A stretch of 64,000 bases of DNA from Algibacter amylolyticus (GTDB lineage: Bacteria; Bacteroidota; Bacteroidia; Flavobacteriales; Flavobacteriaceae). Both the position numbers and the translations under genes were made by a program. The stretch covers positions 105,320-169,319 of the forward strand of contig NZ_JACHGE010000001.1 of assembly GCF_014202225.1 (NCBI RefSeq), in the 5' to 3' direction. How positions within the stretch are numbered: position 1 is the stretch's first letter; each line of letters starts with the position of its first letter. Shown here in pieces: positions 33,306-42,241 of this stretch. The notes below the pieces were generated by a model. It had not been told where the DNA came from. It searched no databases and saw only the letters and a list, made by a program, of their open reading frames with translations.

Positions 33306-34666
33306 TAATTTTGGGGATGTATTTGTTTTGCCTTATCACTAAACGCTTTTGCTTTTGTTGTATTGTTTAGTAAGGTATAAGCTTTACTAAGTTGCTTGTA
33401 AAAATCGGCTTCCATTTTGCTGTCTTCAACAATATAATCTACTCCAGTTTCTAAAGCTTCAATAGCATCTTTAGGTTGGTTTAAGGCGTTTAAAGCCACA
33501 CCATTTATAAGGTAAATAACGGGTTGCGATGGGTAGCTTTCCAGCGCTTCGCTACTTTTTGTTTTAGCCTGCTCAAACTTTTCTAAATCGATATATAACA
33601 GCATTACATTTTGCAGGATCTTAAAATTATTTGGTTCTAGTTTTAAAGCTTCTTCAAAATGTTCTAAAGCTTTTACCTTATCATTTTTTGCTAAATAATA
33701 TTGTCCTAACTCCTCTACAGATTTACTAGTATCGGCATCGCTAACCAAAGCTGTAGCCTCAACCAAATCGCTTTCGTACTCCGGATTTTCTTTAACAAAA
33801 CTCACAAAATCTCTAAGCACTTTTAATTTAGCTTCGGGCTTAATTTTAGTGCTTTTAACCACTAATTTCATGCTTTCAATAGCCTTTTCAGCATCGTTAT
33901 CATCTAAATAAAACTTGTATAATGCCAAATGCACTAATTGCGAATTTGGGTTAACCTTTAAAAGGTCTTTAGCCGTTTCAAAAGCCTTTTCTTTTTCGTT
34001 ATTTTCACTATACCTAAAAATAAGTGCTAAATAATTCGATTCTTTTTCGGGGTTATTTTCAACGCGCGATTCTAAATTTTCTATTTGGTCCTCTTTACGT
34101 CCTGTAGCTTGGTAAATTCGATTTCGCATAACGTCTCGACTTACCGAAACGCCAAATTCGGCATCTAACGCATCCAAAATTTCTAGCGCATTATCATACT
34201 TTTTTGTTTGCATGTAAAGCGATGCTAAATCCTCCTTGTAATCCGGATGAAATCGCACCAACTGCTTTACCGTTTTAATGGCTAAATCGTAATCGTTTTG
34301 CGAGGCATAATAGCCGTAAAGCTCGTCTAAAAACCATTCGTTATCTGGGTCTTTATCCACCGCTTTCTTTAAGGCATCTTCAGCTTCACCAAAATTTTTA
34401 AGCTTTATGTAACTTTTACCCAACTCAAAATATAACACAGGCACCGAATTATCCATGTCAATACACTTCTGTAAAGCTTCGGCAGCTCGATCATAATTCT
34501 CAATGCCTTTTTGCTTCAACGCTTCGTAAAATAACTCCTGAAACGCATCTTCGTTATTCCCTAAATCGTCGTCGGGCGTTTTATTAAAATCTACCTGCGC
34601 ATAGTTCATCTGCGGAAGCAATACCATTCCGAAGAGAAAAAATAATATGTAGATTTTTTGTTTCAT
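33305..34666 (-). CDS. Exported TPR-repeat protein
   Basis: I use the ATG at 34664-34666 because it gives a standard signal peptide (MKQKIYILFFLFGMVLLPQMNYAQ); the longer open frame adds 14 unlikely residues. The 453-residue mature protein consists almost entirely of tetratricopeptide repeats (for example AAEALQKCIDMDNSVPVLYFELGKSYIKL and ALEHFEEALKLEPNNFKILQNV). It is probably periplasmic and mediates protein contacts. Position ahead of DUF4292 and the EnvC-like activator links it with envelope assembly, but no partner is known. Its upstream region is a copy of dispersed repeat family 1. Confidence 0.85.
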   Translation of the reverse strand: MKQKIYILFFLFGMVLLPQMNYAQVDFNKTPDDDLGNNEDAFQELFYEALKQKGIENYDRAAEALQKCIDMDNSVPVLYFELGKSYIKLKNFGEAEDALKKAVDKDPDNEWFLDELYGYYASQNDYDLAIKTVKQLVRFHPDYKEDLASLYMQTKKYDNALEILDALDAEFGVSVSRDVMRNRIYQATGRKEDQIENLESRVENNPEKESNYLALIFRYSENNEKEKAFETAKDLLKVNPNSQLVHLALYKFYLDDNDAEKAIESMKLVVKSTKIKPEAKLKVLRDFVSFVKENPEYESDLVEATALVSDADTSKSVEELGQYYLAKNDKVKALEHFEEALKLEPNNFKILQNVMLLYIDLEKFEQAKTKSSEALESYPSQPVIYLINGVALNALNQPKDAIEALETGVDYIVEDSKMEADFYKQLSKAYTLLNNTTKAKAFSDKAKQIHPQN

Positions 34667-34676
34667 TATTTTCAAT

Positions 34677-34755
34677 ATTTGGGCGTTACCTAAAGGTCGG
34701 GCCTTCACAAGTCGCTCTCTGCGAGGAGCTCCAACAGTTGCTCAATCCCTAACGC
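34677..34755. repeat. Dispersed repeat family 1, copy C (GGGCGTTACC...TAACGC element)
   Basis: Begins ATTTGGGCGTTACC, then AAAGGTCGGGC, and ends CAATCCCTAACGC. Ends GCGTTA and TAACGC pair. The middle has a GCTC...GAGC stem. It starts 11 bases upstream of the TPR gene start. Confidence 0.85.
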
Positions 34756-34821
34756 GGTCAATCTGCAGTTGGCAGTCTTCAGTTATTGGTCAAATACTAT
34801 TTGCTAACATCATTTTATGAG

Positions 34822-34840
34822 ATTCCTGCTTTGGCAGGAT
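34822..34840. repeat. Dispersed repeat family 2, copy 4
   Basis: ATTCCTGC, TTTG, GCAGGAT(T). It ends two bases before the stop codon of the minus-strand nucleotidyltransferase gene. Confidence 0.8.
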
Positions 34841-34841
34841 T

Positions 34842-35861
34842 TTATTCTAACACCGAATAATCACCAATACTTATACTAGTAAATTCGCCATTATACTTAA
34901 CGTTATTACCAATCATAGCATGGTTTAACTTAGCGTTTTTAATTTCAGAATCCGTTTGAATCAAGCTATTCTCAATGGTACAATTTTCAATAACTGTGCC
35001 ATTTCCAACCGATACAAAAGGTCCAATAGTTGTGTTTTTAAGCACCACATTTTCACCTATAAAACACGGCTCAATAATTTTAGAATTTTCTAGTTTAGCC
35101 GAATCTGCTACTAATGTTTCCTCGCCATCGGCCTTTAAAAACCCTAACATACGTTGGTTAGTTTCTATGGTTATGGCTTTGTTTCCGCAGTCCATCCACT
35201 CATCAACAGTTCCTGTTTTAAATACTTTACCTTCGGCCATCATCCGTTTAATACCATCGTTAATTTGGTATTCGCCACCATTCATAATATTTTCATCAAG
35301 AATTTCTTGTAGCTTCCCTTTTAATACGGCAACATCTTTAAAATAATAGATACCTATTACTGCTTGATCGGACACAAAAGTTTCTGGTTTTTCAACCAAC
35401 TCCACAATCTCTTGGTTAGCATTTAACTTAACAACACCGTAAGCTTCTGGATTATCCACTTGTTTTGTCCAAATAACGCTATCGGCCGTTGGATCTAAAT
35501 CGAACTCTGCTCTAATTAAGGTATCGGCATAAGCAATTACTGCAGGACCCGACAAAGATGGTTTTGCACACATAATAGCATGACCCGTTCCAAGTGGTTT
35601 ATCCTGGCGGTAAATAGAGGCTTTAGCGCCTAAATCTGTTGCCAATTTTTCCAGACTAGCAACAACCTCGTCTCCAAACCATGCCGGATCACCTAAAACA
35701 AATGCTATTTCCTCTATAGGTTGTTTTAAAACTTTGGCGATATCCTTTACCAATCTGTGAACAATAGGTTGTCCAGCAACTGGAATTAATGGTTTTGGTA
35801 CAGTTAAACTATGTGGGCGCAATCGAGATCCTCGACCTGCCATTGGTACTATTATTTTCAT
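34842..35861 (-). CDS. Sugar-phosphate nucleotidyltransferase with left-handed beta-helix tail
   Basis: The 339-residue protein starts with the nucleotidyltransferase signature PMAGRGSRLRPHSLTVPKPLIPVAG. It continues with the catalytic-domain elements GTGHAIMCAK, YADTLI and VEKPETFVSD, and ends in hexapeptide-type beta-helix repeats (about 245-330). It should couple a sugar-1-phosphate with an NTP to give an NDP-sugar, as GlmU, RfbA and GalU relatives do. Which sugar and nucleotide are used cannot be derived. It precedes TPR/DUF4292/EnvC genes and follows a GIY-YIG gene on the same strand, so a role in the envelope or glycan precursor supply is likely. Confidence 0.88.
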   Translation of the reverse strand: MKIIVPMAGRGSRLRPHSLTVPKPLIPVAGQPIVHRLVKDIAKVLKQPIEEIAFVLGDPAWFGDEVVASLEKLATDLGAKASIYRQDKPLGTGHAIMCAKPSLSGPAVIAYADTLIRAEFDLDPTADSVIWTKQVDNPEAYGVVKLNANQEIVELVEKPETFVSDQAVIGIYYFKDVAVLKGKLQEILDENIMNGGEYQINDGIKRMMAEGKVFKTGTVDEWMDCGNKAITIETNQRMLGFLKADGEETLVADSAKLENSKIIEPCFIGENVVLKNTTIGPFVSVGNGTVIENCTIENSLIQTDSEIKNAKLNHAMIGNNVKYNGEFTSISIGDYSVLE

Positions 35862-35866
35862 ATCAC

Positions 35867-35887
35867 ATGCCCCGCTTGACGGGGTAT
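35867..35887. repeat. Hairpin behind the GIY-YIG gene (ATGCCCCG...CGGGGTAT)
   Basis: ATGCCCCG and CGGGGTAT form an eight-pair stem with one G-T wobble and a five-base loop, between the GIY-YIG stop and the next start. It resembles family 2 in position but not in sequence. Confidence 0.7.
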
Positions 35888-35903
35888 CTTTTAATATTAA
35901 ACT

Positions 35904-36218
35904 TTATTTTCTTAATTTATTGTAATTTAAATTCCAGTTAATACTCAAATCCGACCAACTAGGATTCATATCTTCAATTAATTTAATTTTCCAATCTCGT
36001 TTCCATTTCTTGAATTGTCTTTCTCGTTTTTCAGCTTCATTGCCGTTATCAAACTCTTCAAAATAAATCAGTTTATCGCAATTATACTTCGCGGTAAATG
36101 ATTTAGGATAAACCTTTAATTTATGCTCTTTTACTCTTTCTTCTATACTGTCTGTAAAACCAATGTATAATACGCCTTTAGGCTTATTTGACATTATGTA
36201 GACATACCAATATTTCAT
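35904..36218 (-). CDS. GIY-YIG nuclease family protein
   Basis: The 104-residue single-domain protein has WYVYIMSN...VLYIGFTD, the GIY-YIG pair (as YVY and YIG), an Arg in the following helix (ERVKEHK) and a conserved Glu in the KRERQFKKWKR segment. This is the small UvrC-N-like stand-alone family often found repeatedly in Bacteroidota genomes. It probably cuts DNA, although functions of such solo proteins are uncertain. It is flanked on both sides by repeat hairpins (35867-35887 and 36235-36254), which fits an accessory or selfish character. Confidence 0.88.
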   Translation of the reverse strand: MKYWYVYIMSNKPKGVLYIGFTDSIEERVKEHKLKVYPKSFTAKYNCDKLIYFEEFDNGNEAEKRERQFKKWKRDWKIKLIEDMNPSWSDLSINWNLNYNKLRK

Positions 36219-36234
36219 TATTATCGACTAAGAG

Positions 36235-36254
36235 GTTCCTGCCTCCGCAGGAAC
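36235..36254. repeat. Dispersed repeat family 2, copy 5 (compensated variant)
   Basis: GTTCCTGC, CTCC, GCAGGAAC. Relative to other copies the outer A-T pair is replaced by G-C on both arms, so the stem is kept. It overlaps the last base of the dut stop codon. Confidence 0.85.
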
Positions 36255-36688
36255 TATTTTACTCCCGTACTCCCAAAACCGCCTTCACCTCTATCCGTTT
36301 CAGAAAGTACTTCTACTTCCTGCCATTCTACACGTTCATGTTTTGCAATGACTAATTGAGCAATACGTTCGCCGTTTTCTACGGTAAAGTTTTCATGTGA
36401 TAAGTTAATTAAAATCACACCAACTTCACCTCTATAATCTGCATCCACTGTTCCTGGAGCATTAAGCACTGTAATACCCTTTTTAGCCGCTAAACCACTT
36501 CTAGGACGCACTTGTGCTTCAATACCAACTGGAAGCTCTAAAAACAAGCCTGTAGGTACTATTTTGCGTTCCATGGGATGTAATGTGATGCTTTCGGTAA
36601 GGTTGGCACGTAAATCCATACCAGCCGAAGCCATCGTTTCATAATGCGGTAAATCGTGATTAGATTTATTTATAATTTTAATTTGCAT
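36254..36688 (-). CDS. dut: Deoxyuridine 5'-triphosphate nucleotidohydrolase
   Basis: The 144-residue trimeric-type dUTPase shows the five motifs: AGMDLRANL (1), RPRSGLAAK (2), [14 protein letters not shown] (3), GERIAQLV (4) and the C-terminal [10 protein letters not shown] (5), which closes over the active site. It hydrolyses dUTP to dUMP and pyrophosphate, preventing uracil in DNA and supplying dTMP synthesis. It follows a Wzx-like gene with a one-base gap, so the two are co-transcribed, although they are functionally unrelated. Length is exactly as in the family. Confidence 0.96.
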   Translation of the reverse strand: MQIKIINKSNHDLPHYETMASAGMDLRANLTESITLHPMERKIVPTGLFLELPVGIEAQVRPRSGLAAKKGITVLNAPGTVDADYRGEVGVILINLSHENFTVENGERIAQLVIAKHERVEWQEVEVLSETDRGEGGFGSTGVK

Positions 36689-36689
36689 G

Positions 36690-38150
36690 TTATCGTTTTA
36701 AAAGTTGTTTAATGACTTTCTGTTCAGCAAAATATACTATCGCCAAAAATACAATTAACATAGAAATTCCAACAATATATTGACCTCTAAATTGATAAAA
36801 AGATACTAAAGACAGTGCTATGGATAGCCCTAAATACATGGCAATTTTCTTAATGTTGTATGGAATAGGATAATATTTTCTACCAAAATAATACGACAAT
36901 AACATCATAGACGCATAGGCCGCTAAAGTGGCTATAGCCGAACCTTTATAACTTAAAATAGGTATTAACCAAAAGTTTAATACTAAGGTTAACACAGCGC
37001 CGAAAATAGATATATAGGCACCAAACTTGGTTCTATCGGTAACTTTGTACCAAACCGAAAGGTTATGATAAATACCTAAGCAAAAATTGGCTATTAAAAT
37101 TACCGGAACAATCCACATGGCTTCCCAATACTCTTGATTGCCAATAAAAATAACCTTTAACACATCGGCAAAAACCACAACTGCCAGTAAAATAACGGAT
37201 CCAAAAATGACAAAATACTCTAGTATGATGGCGTAATTTTTTTGTGGGTTTTCTGTTTTAGCATGACTAAAAAAGAAAGGCTCTACACCCAAACGATATG
37301 CCGTAGCAAATAGCATCATAAACAACGCTAGTTTATAACATGCCGAATACATACCAATTTCTGTTTTGGCAATAGCTTCGGGTAATAATTTGTCTAATAA
37401 AATACGATCGAAACTTTCGTTGATTGAAAAAGCAACACCGGCAATTAATACAGGAAAAGCGTACTGCATCATCTGTTTCCAAAGTACCTTGTTGAAAGTA
37501 AATTTAACCTTAAAGTAAAAAGGCAACATTAACACTAAAGTTACTGCACTGGCTACTAAATTGGCTATAAATATATAATGAACTTGATAGTTGGGTTTGT
37601 ACAGCGGCTCTAGTACAGCGTACTCTGATGCCAAATCTTTTAGCCATAGTAGTAAAAACAGGTTTAAACCTAAATTTATAACCACGTTTAGTATTTTAAT
37701 AATAGCATACTTCATGGGTTTTGCATTGGCTCTTAACCATGCAAATGGAATAATTACCAAAGCATCTAATAGCAGAATCCAGACCACTAGCTGGATGTAT
37801 TCTACTTTAATATCTACAAAGTTGGAGATTTGTTTTTGAAATAATAAGGCAAGAACAAAAAAACCAAAAGATGTTATGATTAGCGATATAGTAGATGTGC
37901 CAATAACCTTTGCTTTGTCGTCTTCCTTATTAAAAAACCTGAAAAATGCCGTTTCCATACCATAAGCTAAAATGACATTAAAGATTACGAAATAGGAAAA
38001 TATTAAGGATACATCGCCATAATCGGCAACCGATTTTAGCACACTTTCATCGGTATGAAGGCGAACCAACAAGAAACTCAACATTCTGGGTAAGACCGTA
38101 GCTAACCCGTAAATAAATGTTTGTTTGAATAAAGATTTTAATCCGCTCAA
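36690..38150 (-). CDS. Polysaccharide flippase (Wzx/MATE-like, oligosaccharide translocase)
   Basis: The 486-residue protein has about fourteen hydrophobic segments spread over its length and the N-terminal signature [25 protein letters not shown] of polysaccharide biosynthesis/MOP-superfamily flippases. Such proteins move undecaprenyl-linked oligosaccharides or other lipid intermediates across the inner membrane. It is separate from the polysaccharide locus at 56-64 kb. In Bacteroidota a Wzx-like gene followed by dut is a common neighbourhood, so it may be a housekeeping flippase. The substrate is not known. The gene lies directly downstream of the atp operon terminator. Confidence 0.85.
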   Translation of the reverse strand: MSGLKSLFKQTFIYGLATVLPRMLSFLLVRLHTDESVLKSVADYGDVSLIFSYFVIFNVILAYGMETAFFRFFNKEDDKAKVIGTSTISLIITSFGFFVLALLFQKQISNFVDIKVEYIQLVVWILLLDALVIIPFAWLRANAKPMKYAIIKILNVVINLGLNLFLLLWLKDLASEYAVLEPLYKPNYQVHYIFIANLVASAVTLVLMLPFYFKVKFTFNKVLWKQMMQYAFPVLIAGVAFSINESFDRILLDKLLPEAIAKTEIGMYSACYKLALFMMLFATAYRLGVEPFFFSHAKTENPQKNYAIILEYFVIFGSVILLAVVVFADVLKVIFIGNQEYWEAMWIVPVILIANFCLGIYHNLSVWYKVTDRTKFGAYISIFGAVLTLVLNFWLIPILSYKGSAIATLAAYASMMLLSYYFGRKYYPIPYNIKKIAMYLGLSIALSLVSFYQFRGQYIVGISMLIVFLAIVYFAEQKVIKQLLKR

Positions 38151-38193
38151 AAAAATTGCTTATTTATAAGGTTAAAAATAGGGCTTTTAAACC

Positions 38194-38224
38194 AAAAAAA
38201 CCTAACTCGTTAAAGTTAGGTTTT
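38194..38224 (-). terminator. Terminator of the atp operon
   Basis: AAAACCTAACT (38197-38207) and AGTTAGGTTTT (38214-38224) pair perfectly over eleven bases with a six-base loop. On the minus strand the stem is followed by seven T. It lies 37 bases past the atpG stop. Confidence 0.88.
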
Positions 38225-38237
38225 AGATTTTGTTAAG

Positions 38238-38257
38238 ATTCCTGCCTTAGCAGGAAT
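38238..38257. repeat. Dispersed repeat family 2, copy 6
   Basis: ATTCCTGC, CTTA, GCAGGAAT, three bases behind the atpG stop (minus strand) and before the operon terminator. Confidence 0.85.
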
Positions 38258-38260
38258 GTA

Positions 38261-39121
38261 TTAATTATTTAAAGCTTCTGCACCACCAACAATCTCAAGG
38301 ATTTCGTTAGTAATAGCAGCTTGACGTGCTTTGTTATAAGTTAATTTAAGTTGATCTCTTAACTCGGTAGCATTATCGGTTGCTTTATGCATTGCCGTCA
38401 TACGTGCACCATGTTCAGAGGCAAAAGAATCTCTAAGACCTTTATACAATTGTGTTTTTAAAGACTTAGGTATTAACTCTTCTACAATTTCTAATTTTGA
38501 TGGCTCAAAAATGTAATCTGCATTAACTGTTACCTCTCCTTTTACAGGTACAATTGGTAAAAATTGCTCGGTCATTACTATTTGAGTGGCAGCATTTTTG
38601 AATTTGTTATAAACTATTTCAATTTTATCAAACTCTCCAGCAACAAACTTCTCCATTAAACCTTCTGCAATTTCAGCAACATTTTCGAAATTTAAATTAT
38701 CGAAAATCTCACTTTTATTGGCAATTACATTATTGGTTTTCTTAAAAGCATCGTTTGCTTTTTTACCAATAGCGAAATAAGAAACTTCTTGGTTTGCATA
38801 AGTTTCAGACGTTAATCTGTTAACTTCTTTTATAATGTTTGAATTAAATGCACCAGCTAAACCTCGATTAGAAGTAATTGCAACTATAAGTACTTTTTTT
38901 AATTCGCGTTGTTCAGAATATGCACTTCCAGAATCTGCATCTAAAGTTGCACTTAAACTTTGTAAAAGTTCGGTTAACTTATCAGCATAAGGACGCATTG
39001 CGGTAATAGCATCTTGCGCTTTCTTTAACTTTGCAGCCGATACCATTTTCATGGCACTGGTAATCTGCATCGTTGAAGATACTGATGATATTCTGTTACG
39101 TATTTCTTTAAGATTCGCCAT
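38261..39121 (-). CDS. atpG: ATP synthase F1 subunit gamma
   Basis: The 286-residue gamma subunit has the conserved N-terminus MANLKEIRNRISSVSSTMQITSAMKMVSAAKL and the C-terminal helix SEHGARMTAMHKATDNATELRDQL, which together form the rotor coiled coil inside the alpha3beta3 ring. It is the last gene of the operon here; atpD and atpC do not follow. The 139-base gap to atpA holds a large hairpin. Length is typical. Confidence 0.97.
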   Translation of the reverse strand: MANLKEIRNRISSVSSTMQITSAMKMVSAAKLKKAQDAITAMRPYADKLTELLQSLSATLDADSGSAYSEQRELKKVLIVAITSNRGLAGAFNSNIIKEVNRLTSETYANQEVSYFAIGKKANDAFKKTNNVIANKSEIFDNLNFENVAEIAEGLMEKFVAGEFDKIEIVYNKFKNAATQIVMTEQFLPIVPVKGEVTVNADYIFEPSKLEIVEELIPKSLKTQLYKGLRDSFASEHGARMTAMHKATDNATELRDQLKLTYNKARQAAITNEILEIVGGAEALNN

Positions 39122-39207
39122 TCTTTATTTTTATAAAGACTCTTCGATACTTAGACTGCCATTTGAACAGACTAGACTTAGAGTGACATTAATTTTACAC
39201 TTTAAAT

Positions 39208-39251
39208 TTAAAGTTATGAGTTAGAAACGCTCTAAACTCATAACTTTAAAC
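39208..39251. repeat. Long hairpin between atpA and atpG
   Basis: TTTAAAGTTATGAGTT (39208-39223) pairs perfectly with AACTCATAACTTTAAA (39236-39251), and an inner AGA/TCT extends it around a small loop. There is no T run after it on the minus strand, so it looks like an intercistronic stability or processing element. Confidence 0.8.
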
Positions 39252-39260
39252 TCTCACTTT

Positions 39261-40841
39261 TTATGCTCTATATTTACCTGATAAATCTTTTGCTACAGCT
39301 GTTAATGTATCTGTAACTTCATCAGTTAATTTACCTGCTTTTAAAGTTGCTAAAACATCACTATGTTTAGCTTTTAAGAACTCGATAAAATCGCGTTCAA
39401 ATTCTTTTACTTTCTCTACAGGAACATCTTTTAATAGGTTTTTAGATCCTGCATAAATAATTGCAACTTGATCTTCAACAGTAAATGGATCGTTTTGAGC
39501 TTGTTTTAAAATCTCTACGTTACGCTTACCTTTATTAATTACGTTTAAAGTAACCGCATCTAAATCTGAACCAAACTTAGCGAAAGCTTCTAACTCACGG
39601 AACTGTGCTTGATCTAATTTTAAAGTACCAGATACTTTTTTCATTGATTTAATCTGAGCGTTACCACCAACACGAGATACAGAAATACCTACGTTAATTG
39701 CTGGACGTACACCAGAGTTAAATAAATCTCCATCTAAGAAAATTTGTCCATCCGTAATAGAAATTACGTTTGTTGGAATATATGCTGAAACGTCACCTGC
39801 TTGTGTTTCAATAATTGGTAAAGCTGTTAATGAACCACCACCTTTAACGATTGGCTTAAGCGAATCTGGTAAATCATTCATTTCTTTAGCAATAGCATCG
39901 TTATTAATAACTTTTGCAGAACGTTCTAATAATCTTGAGTGTAAATAAAATACATCACCAGGATACGCCTCACGTCCCGGTGGACGACGTAATAATAAAG
40001 ATACCTCACGGTAAGCAACAGCTTGTTTTGATAAATCATCAAATACAATTAATGCTGGACGACCAGTATCTCTAAAATACTCTCCAATAGAAGCTCCTGT
40101 AAATGGTGCATAAACTTGCATTGCAGCAGGATCTGATGCATTTGCAGCTACTATAGTAGTATAAGCTAATGCGCCTTTTTCTTCTAATGTTTTAGCAATA
40201 AGTGCTACTGTTGAGGCTTTTTGACCTACAGCAACATATATACAATATACAGGCTCACCTGCATCGTAAAATTCTTTTTGATTAATAATGGTATCAATAC
40301 AAACCGCTGTTTTACCCGTTTGTCTATCTCCAATTACCAACTCACGTTGACCTCTACCAACTGGAATCATAGCATCAATTGCTTTAATACCTGTTTGTAA
40401 TGGCTCGGTTACCGGCTCTCTATAGATAACACCAGGAGCTTTACGCTCTAATGGCATTTCGTAAGTTTCACCTGTTATTGGTCCTTTACCATCAATAGGG
40501 TTACCTAAAGTATCAACAACACGACCAACAATACCTTCTCCAACTTTAATAGATGCAATACGAGAAGTACGTTTTACAGTAGACCCTTCTCTAACGCCAA
40601 CAGAAGTACCTAATAATACGATACCTACGTTATCCTCTTCAAGGTTTAATACAATACCTTCTAATCCGCCTTCGAATTCTACTAACTCACCATATTGAGC
40701 GTTAGCTAATCCGTAAGCACGAACAATACCGTCACCTACAGTTAATACAGTTCCTACTTCATCTAATGAAGCGCTCGCCTCAAAACCTGAAAGTTGTTTT
40801 TTTAAGATTGCTGATATTTCAGCTGGTTTTACTTCTGCCAT
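39261..40841 (-). CDS. atpA: ATP synthase F1 subunit alpha
   Basis: The 526-residue alpha subunit has Walker [10 protein letters not shown], the catalytic-core segment [48 protein letters not shown] (containing the arginine finger region) and the normal N-terminal beta-barrel. It forms the non-catalytic nucleotide sites of the F1 head together with beta. It follows atpH by 28 bases on the minus strand. Codon usage appears strongly biased toward a few codons, as expected for a highly expressed gene. Confidence 0.98.
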   Translation of the reverse strand: MAEVKPAEISAILKKQLSGFEASASLDEVGTVLTVGDGIVRAYGLANAQYGELVEFEGGLEGIVLNLEEDNVGIVLLGTSVGVREGSTVKRTSRIASIKVGEGIVGRVVDTLGNPIDGKGPITGETYEMPLERKAPGVIYREPVTEPLQTGIKAIDAMIPVGRGQRELVIGDRQTGKTAVCIDTIINQKEFYDAGEPVYCIYVAVGQKASTVALIAKTLEEKGALAYTTIVAANASDPAAMQVYAPFTGASIGEYFRDTGRPALIVFDDLSKQAVAYREVSLLLRRPPGREAYPGDVFYLHSRLLERSAKVINNDAIAKEMNDLPDSLKPIVKGGGSLTALPIIETQAGDVSAYIPTNVISITDGQIFLDGDLFNSGVRPAINVGISVSRVGGNAQIKSMKKVSGTLKLDQAQFRELEAFAKFGSDLDAVTLNVINKGKRNVEILKQAQNDPFTVEDQVAIIYAGSKNLLKDVPVEKVKEFERDFIEFLKAKHSDVLATLKAGKLTDEVTDTLTAVAKDLSGKYRA

Positions 40842-40869
40842 CTTATTGTTTATTTAGACCTAAAAGATC

Positions 40870-41406
40870 TTAGTTTAATGTAAATTCTTGTTTTAACTTA
40901 TTTAGCTGATTTGCAACACTTGCGTTGTATTGTGTATCACCTATACGTAAAATGAAACCACCTAAAATGCTTTCATCTATAATATTTTCTACCTCAACAT
41001 CTTTACCTGTAAGTTCTTTAGCTTTTGCTAAAACCTTCTTTTTTAAATCTGCTGTTAATTCTACTGCTGTGGTAACTGTTGCAATTTGAATACCTTTAGA
41101 CTCATCAAATAACTGATTGTATTTTGAAGCTACGTGCTGTAAAATAGAAATTCTGTTATTTGTACTTAATGTACTAATTAAATCTAAAGTACTTTTATTA
41201 GATCCTTTAAAAACCTCTAATAAAACAGCTTTTTTATCTGAAGACGTTATTACAGGACTTTGAAGCATGTCGTTCAATTCTTTATTTCCTGCAACGGTAT
41301 CAGCAATTAGCTTCATATCCGTATTAACAACATCTGTTGTTTTTAGATCTGTAGCTAAACTTAATAATGCCTTTGCGTAACGTATTGCTGCTCTTGCTCC
41401 CGCCAT
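40870..41406 (-). CDS. atpH: ATP synthase F1 subunit delta
   Basis: The 178-residue delta (OSCP-type) subunit shows the conserved start RAAIRYAKALLSLA and the C-terminal motif DESILGGFILRIGDTQYNASVANQLNKLKQ. It links the F1 head with the peripheral stalk b subunits. It lies six bases after atpF and 28 before atpA. Sequence identity in this subunit is generally low, so the assignment rests on the C-terminal motif, length and position. Confidence 0.95.
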   Translation of the reverse strand: MAGARAAIRYAKALLSLATDLKTTDVVNTDMKLIADTVAGNKELNDMLQSPVITSSDKKAVLLEVFKGSNKSTLDLISTLSTNNRISILQHVASKYNQLFDESKGIQIATVTTAVELTADLKKKVLAKAKELTGKDVEVENIIDESILGGFILRIGDTQYNASVANQLNKLKQEFTLN

Positions 41407-41412
41407 TATAAC

Positions 41413-41913
41413 TTAGTTTAATGATTTTTCACCTAACATCGTTTCAACCAATTGTAATTGCTTGTCTTTGTTAGATAATTCTGTACGCACTACTTTTTCT
41501 GCAATTTCTAATGATAAGTTAGCTACTTGCGATTTTAAATCTGCAATAGCTGCTTTCTTTTCAGATTCTATACTTGCTTGAGCTTGTGCTACTAATTTAT
41601 TAGCAGTATCGCTAGCTTCAGTTTTAGCATCTTCGATAATCTTATTTTTCATATCGCGTGCTTCTTTAAGCATTTCCTCGCGTTCTGCTCTAGCTTCTTT
41701 TAATAACCTTTGGTTATCTGCTTGAAGATTTTGCATTTCTAATTTTGCATTTTCAGCAGATTTTAAAGCATTCGCAATTCCGCCTTCTCTTTCATCAAGA
41801 GCATTAAGAATTGGTTTCCAAGCAAATTTTCTCATTAATAAAATAATTATTAATAAGATAACCGCTTGCATTACGAATAAGCCTACCGAAAAATCATTTA
41901 ATAAAGTTTCCAT
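41413..41913 (-). CDS. atpF: ATP synthase F0 subunit b
   Basis: I chose the ATG at 41911-41913 (METLLNDFSVGLFVMQAVIL) since it opens with the usual short periplasmic end and the membrane helix; the longer frame adds 20 basic residues from the intercistronic hairpin. The 166-residue product has one membrane helix (about 10-30) followed by a long, charged helical stalk with the conserved FAWKPILNALDEREGGIANALKSAENAK. It forms the peripheral stalk that holds F1 against rotation. A very stable hairpin lies between this gene and atpE. Confidence 0.95.
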   Translation of the reverse strand: METLLNDFSVGLFVMQAVILLIIILLMRKFAWKPILNALDEREGGIANALKSAENAKLEMQNLQADNQRLLKEARAEREEMLKEARDMKNKIIEDAKTEASDTANKLVAQAQASIESEKKAAIADLKSQVANLSLEIAEKVVRTELSNKDKQLQLVETMLGEKSLN

Positions 41914-41953
41914 ACTATATAGATTACTTAACTTTTTTTGTTTAATTTTTTTT

Positions 41954-41993
41954 AAAACAGCTTCTGCAACCAACCGTTGCAGAATGCTGTTTT
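41954..41993 (-). ncRNA. Intercistronic stem-loop between atpE and atpF
   Basis: AAAACAGC (41954-41961) plus TTCTGCAAC (41962-41970) pair with GTTGCAGAA (41976-41984) and GCTGTTTT (41986-41993): seventeen base pairs with a single bulged base and a five-base loop. Only four T follow on the minus strand, so it should be a partial terminator or a 3'-end protecting structure that raises atpE expression, not a full stop. Marked ncRNA as an mRNA structural element. Confidence 0.75.
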
Positions 41994-42013
41994 ATTTGTT
42001 TTTTAGGAAATTC

Positions 42014-42202
42014 TTATTTCCCTAAGATTAATGCACCGAATGCTAAACCTTCTAATAAGGCACCGATGATGATCATCGCAGTTTGAATTTTTCCAGCTGC
42101 TTCTGGTTGTCTAGCAATACCTTCCATTGCTTTTCCACCAATTTGACCTAATCCGATTCCTCCTCCGATTACGATTAATCCTGCTCCAATTAAATTGTAC
42201 AT
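42014..42202 (-). CDS. atpE: ATP synthase F0 subunit c
   Basis: The 62-residue proteolipid has two membrane helices joined by the polar loop ARQPEAAGK. The ion-binding carboxylate is Glu51 (ALLEGLAFG). Gln20 is present in the first helix, but Glu51 is followed by Gly, not the Ser/Thr of classical sodium-binding c subunits, so proton coupling is the more likely reading. Several copies form the rotor ring. The gene is bounded by a strong hairpin on its 3' side, which suits its need for higher expression than its neighbours. It is shorter than most c subunits but of normal length for Bacteroidota. Confidence 0.96.
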   Translation of the reverse strand: MYNLIGAGLIVIGGGIGLGQIGGKAMEGIARQPEAAGKIQTAMIIIGALLEGLAFGALILGK

Positions 42203-42241
42203 AATAATTGTTTTTATAAATATTAATTAAACAAATTCTTA

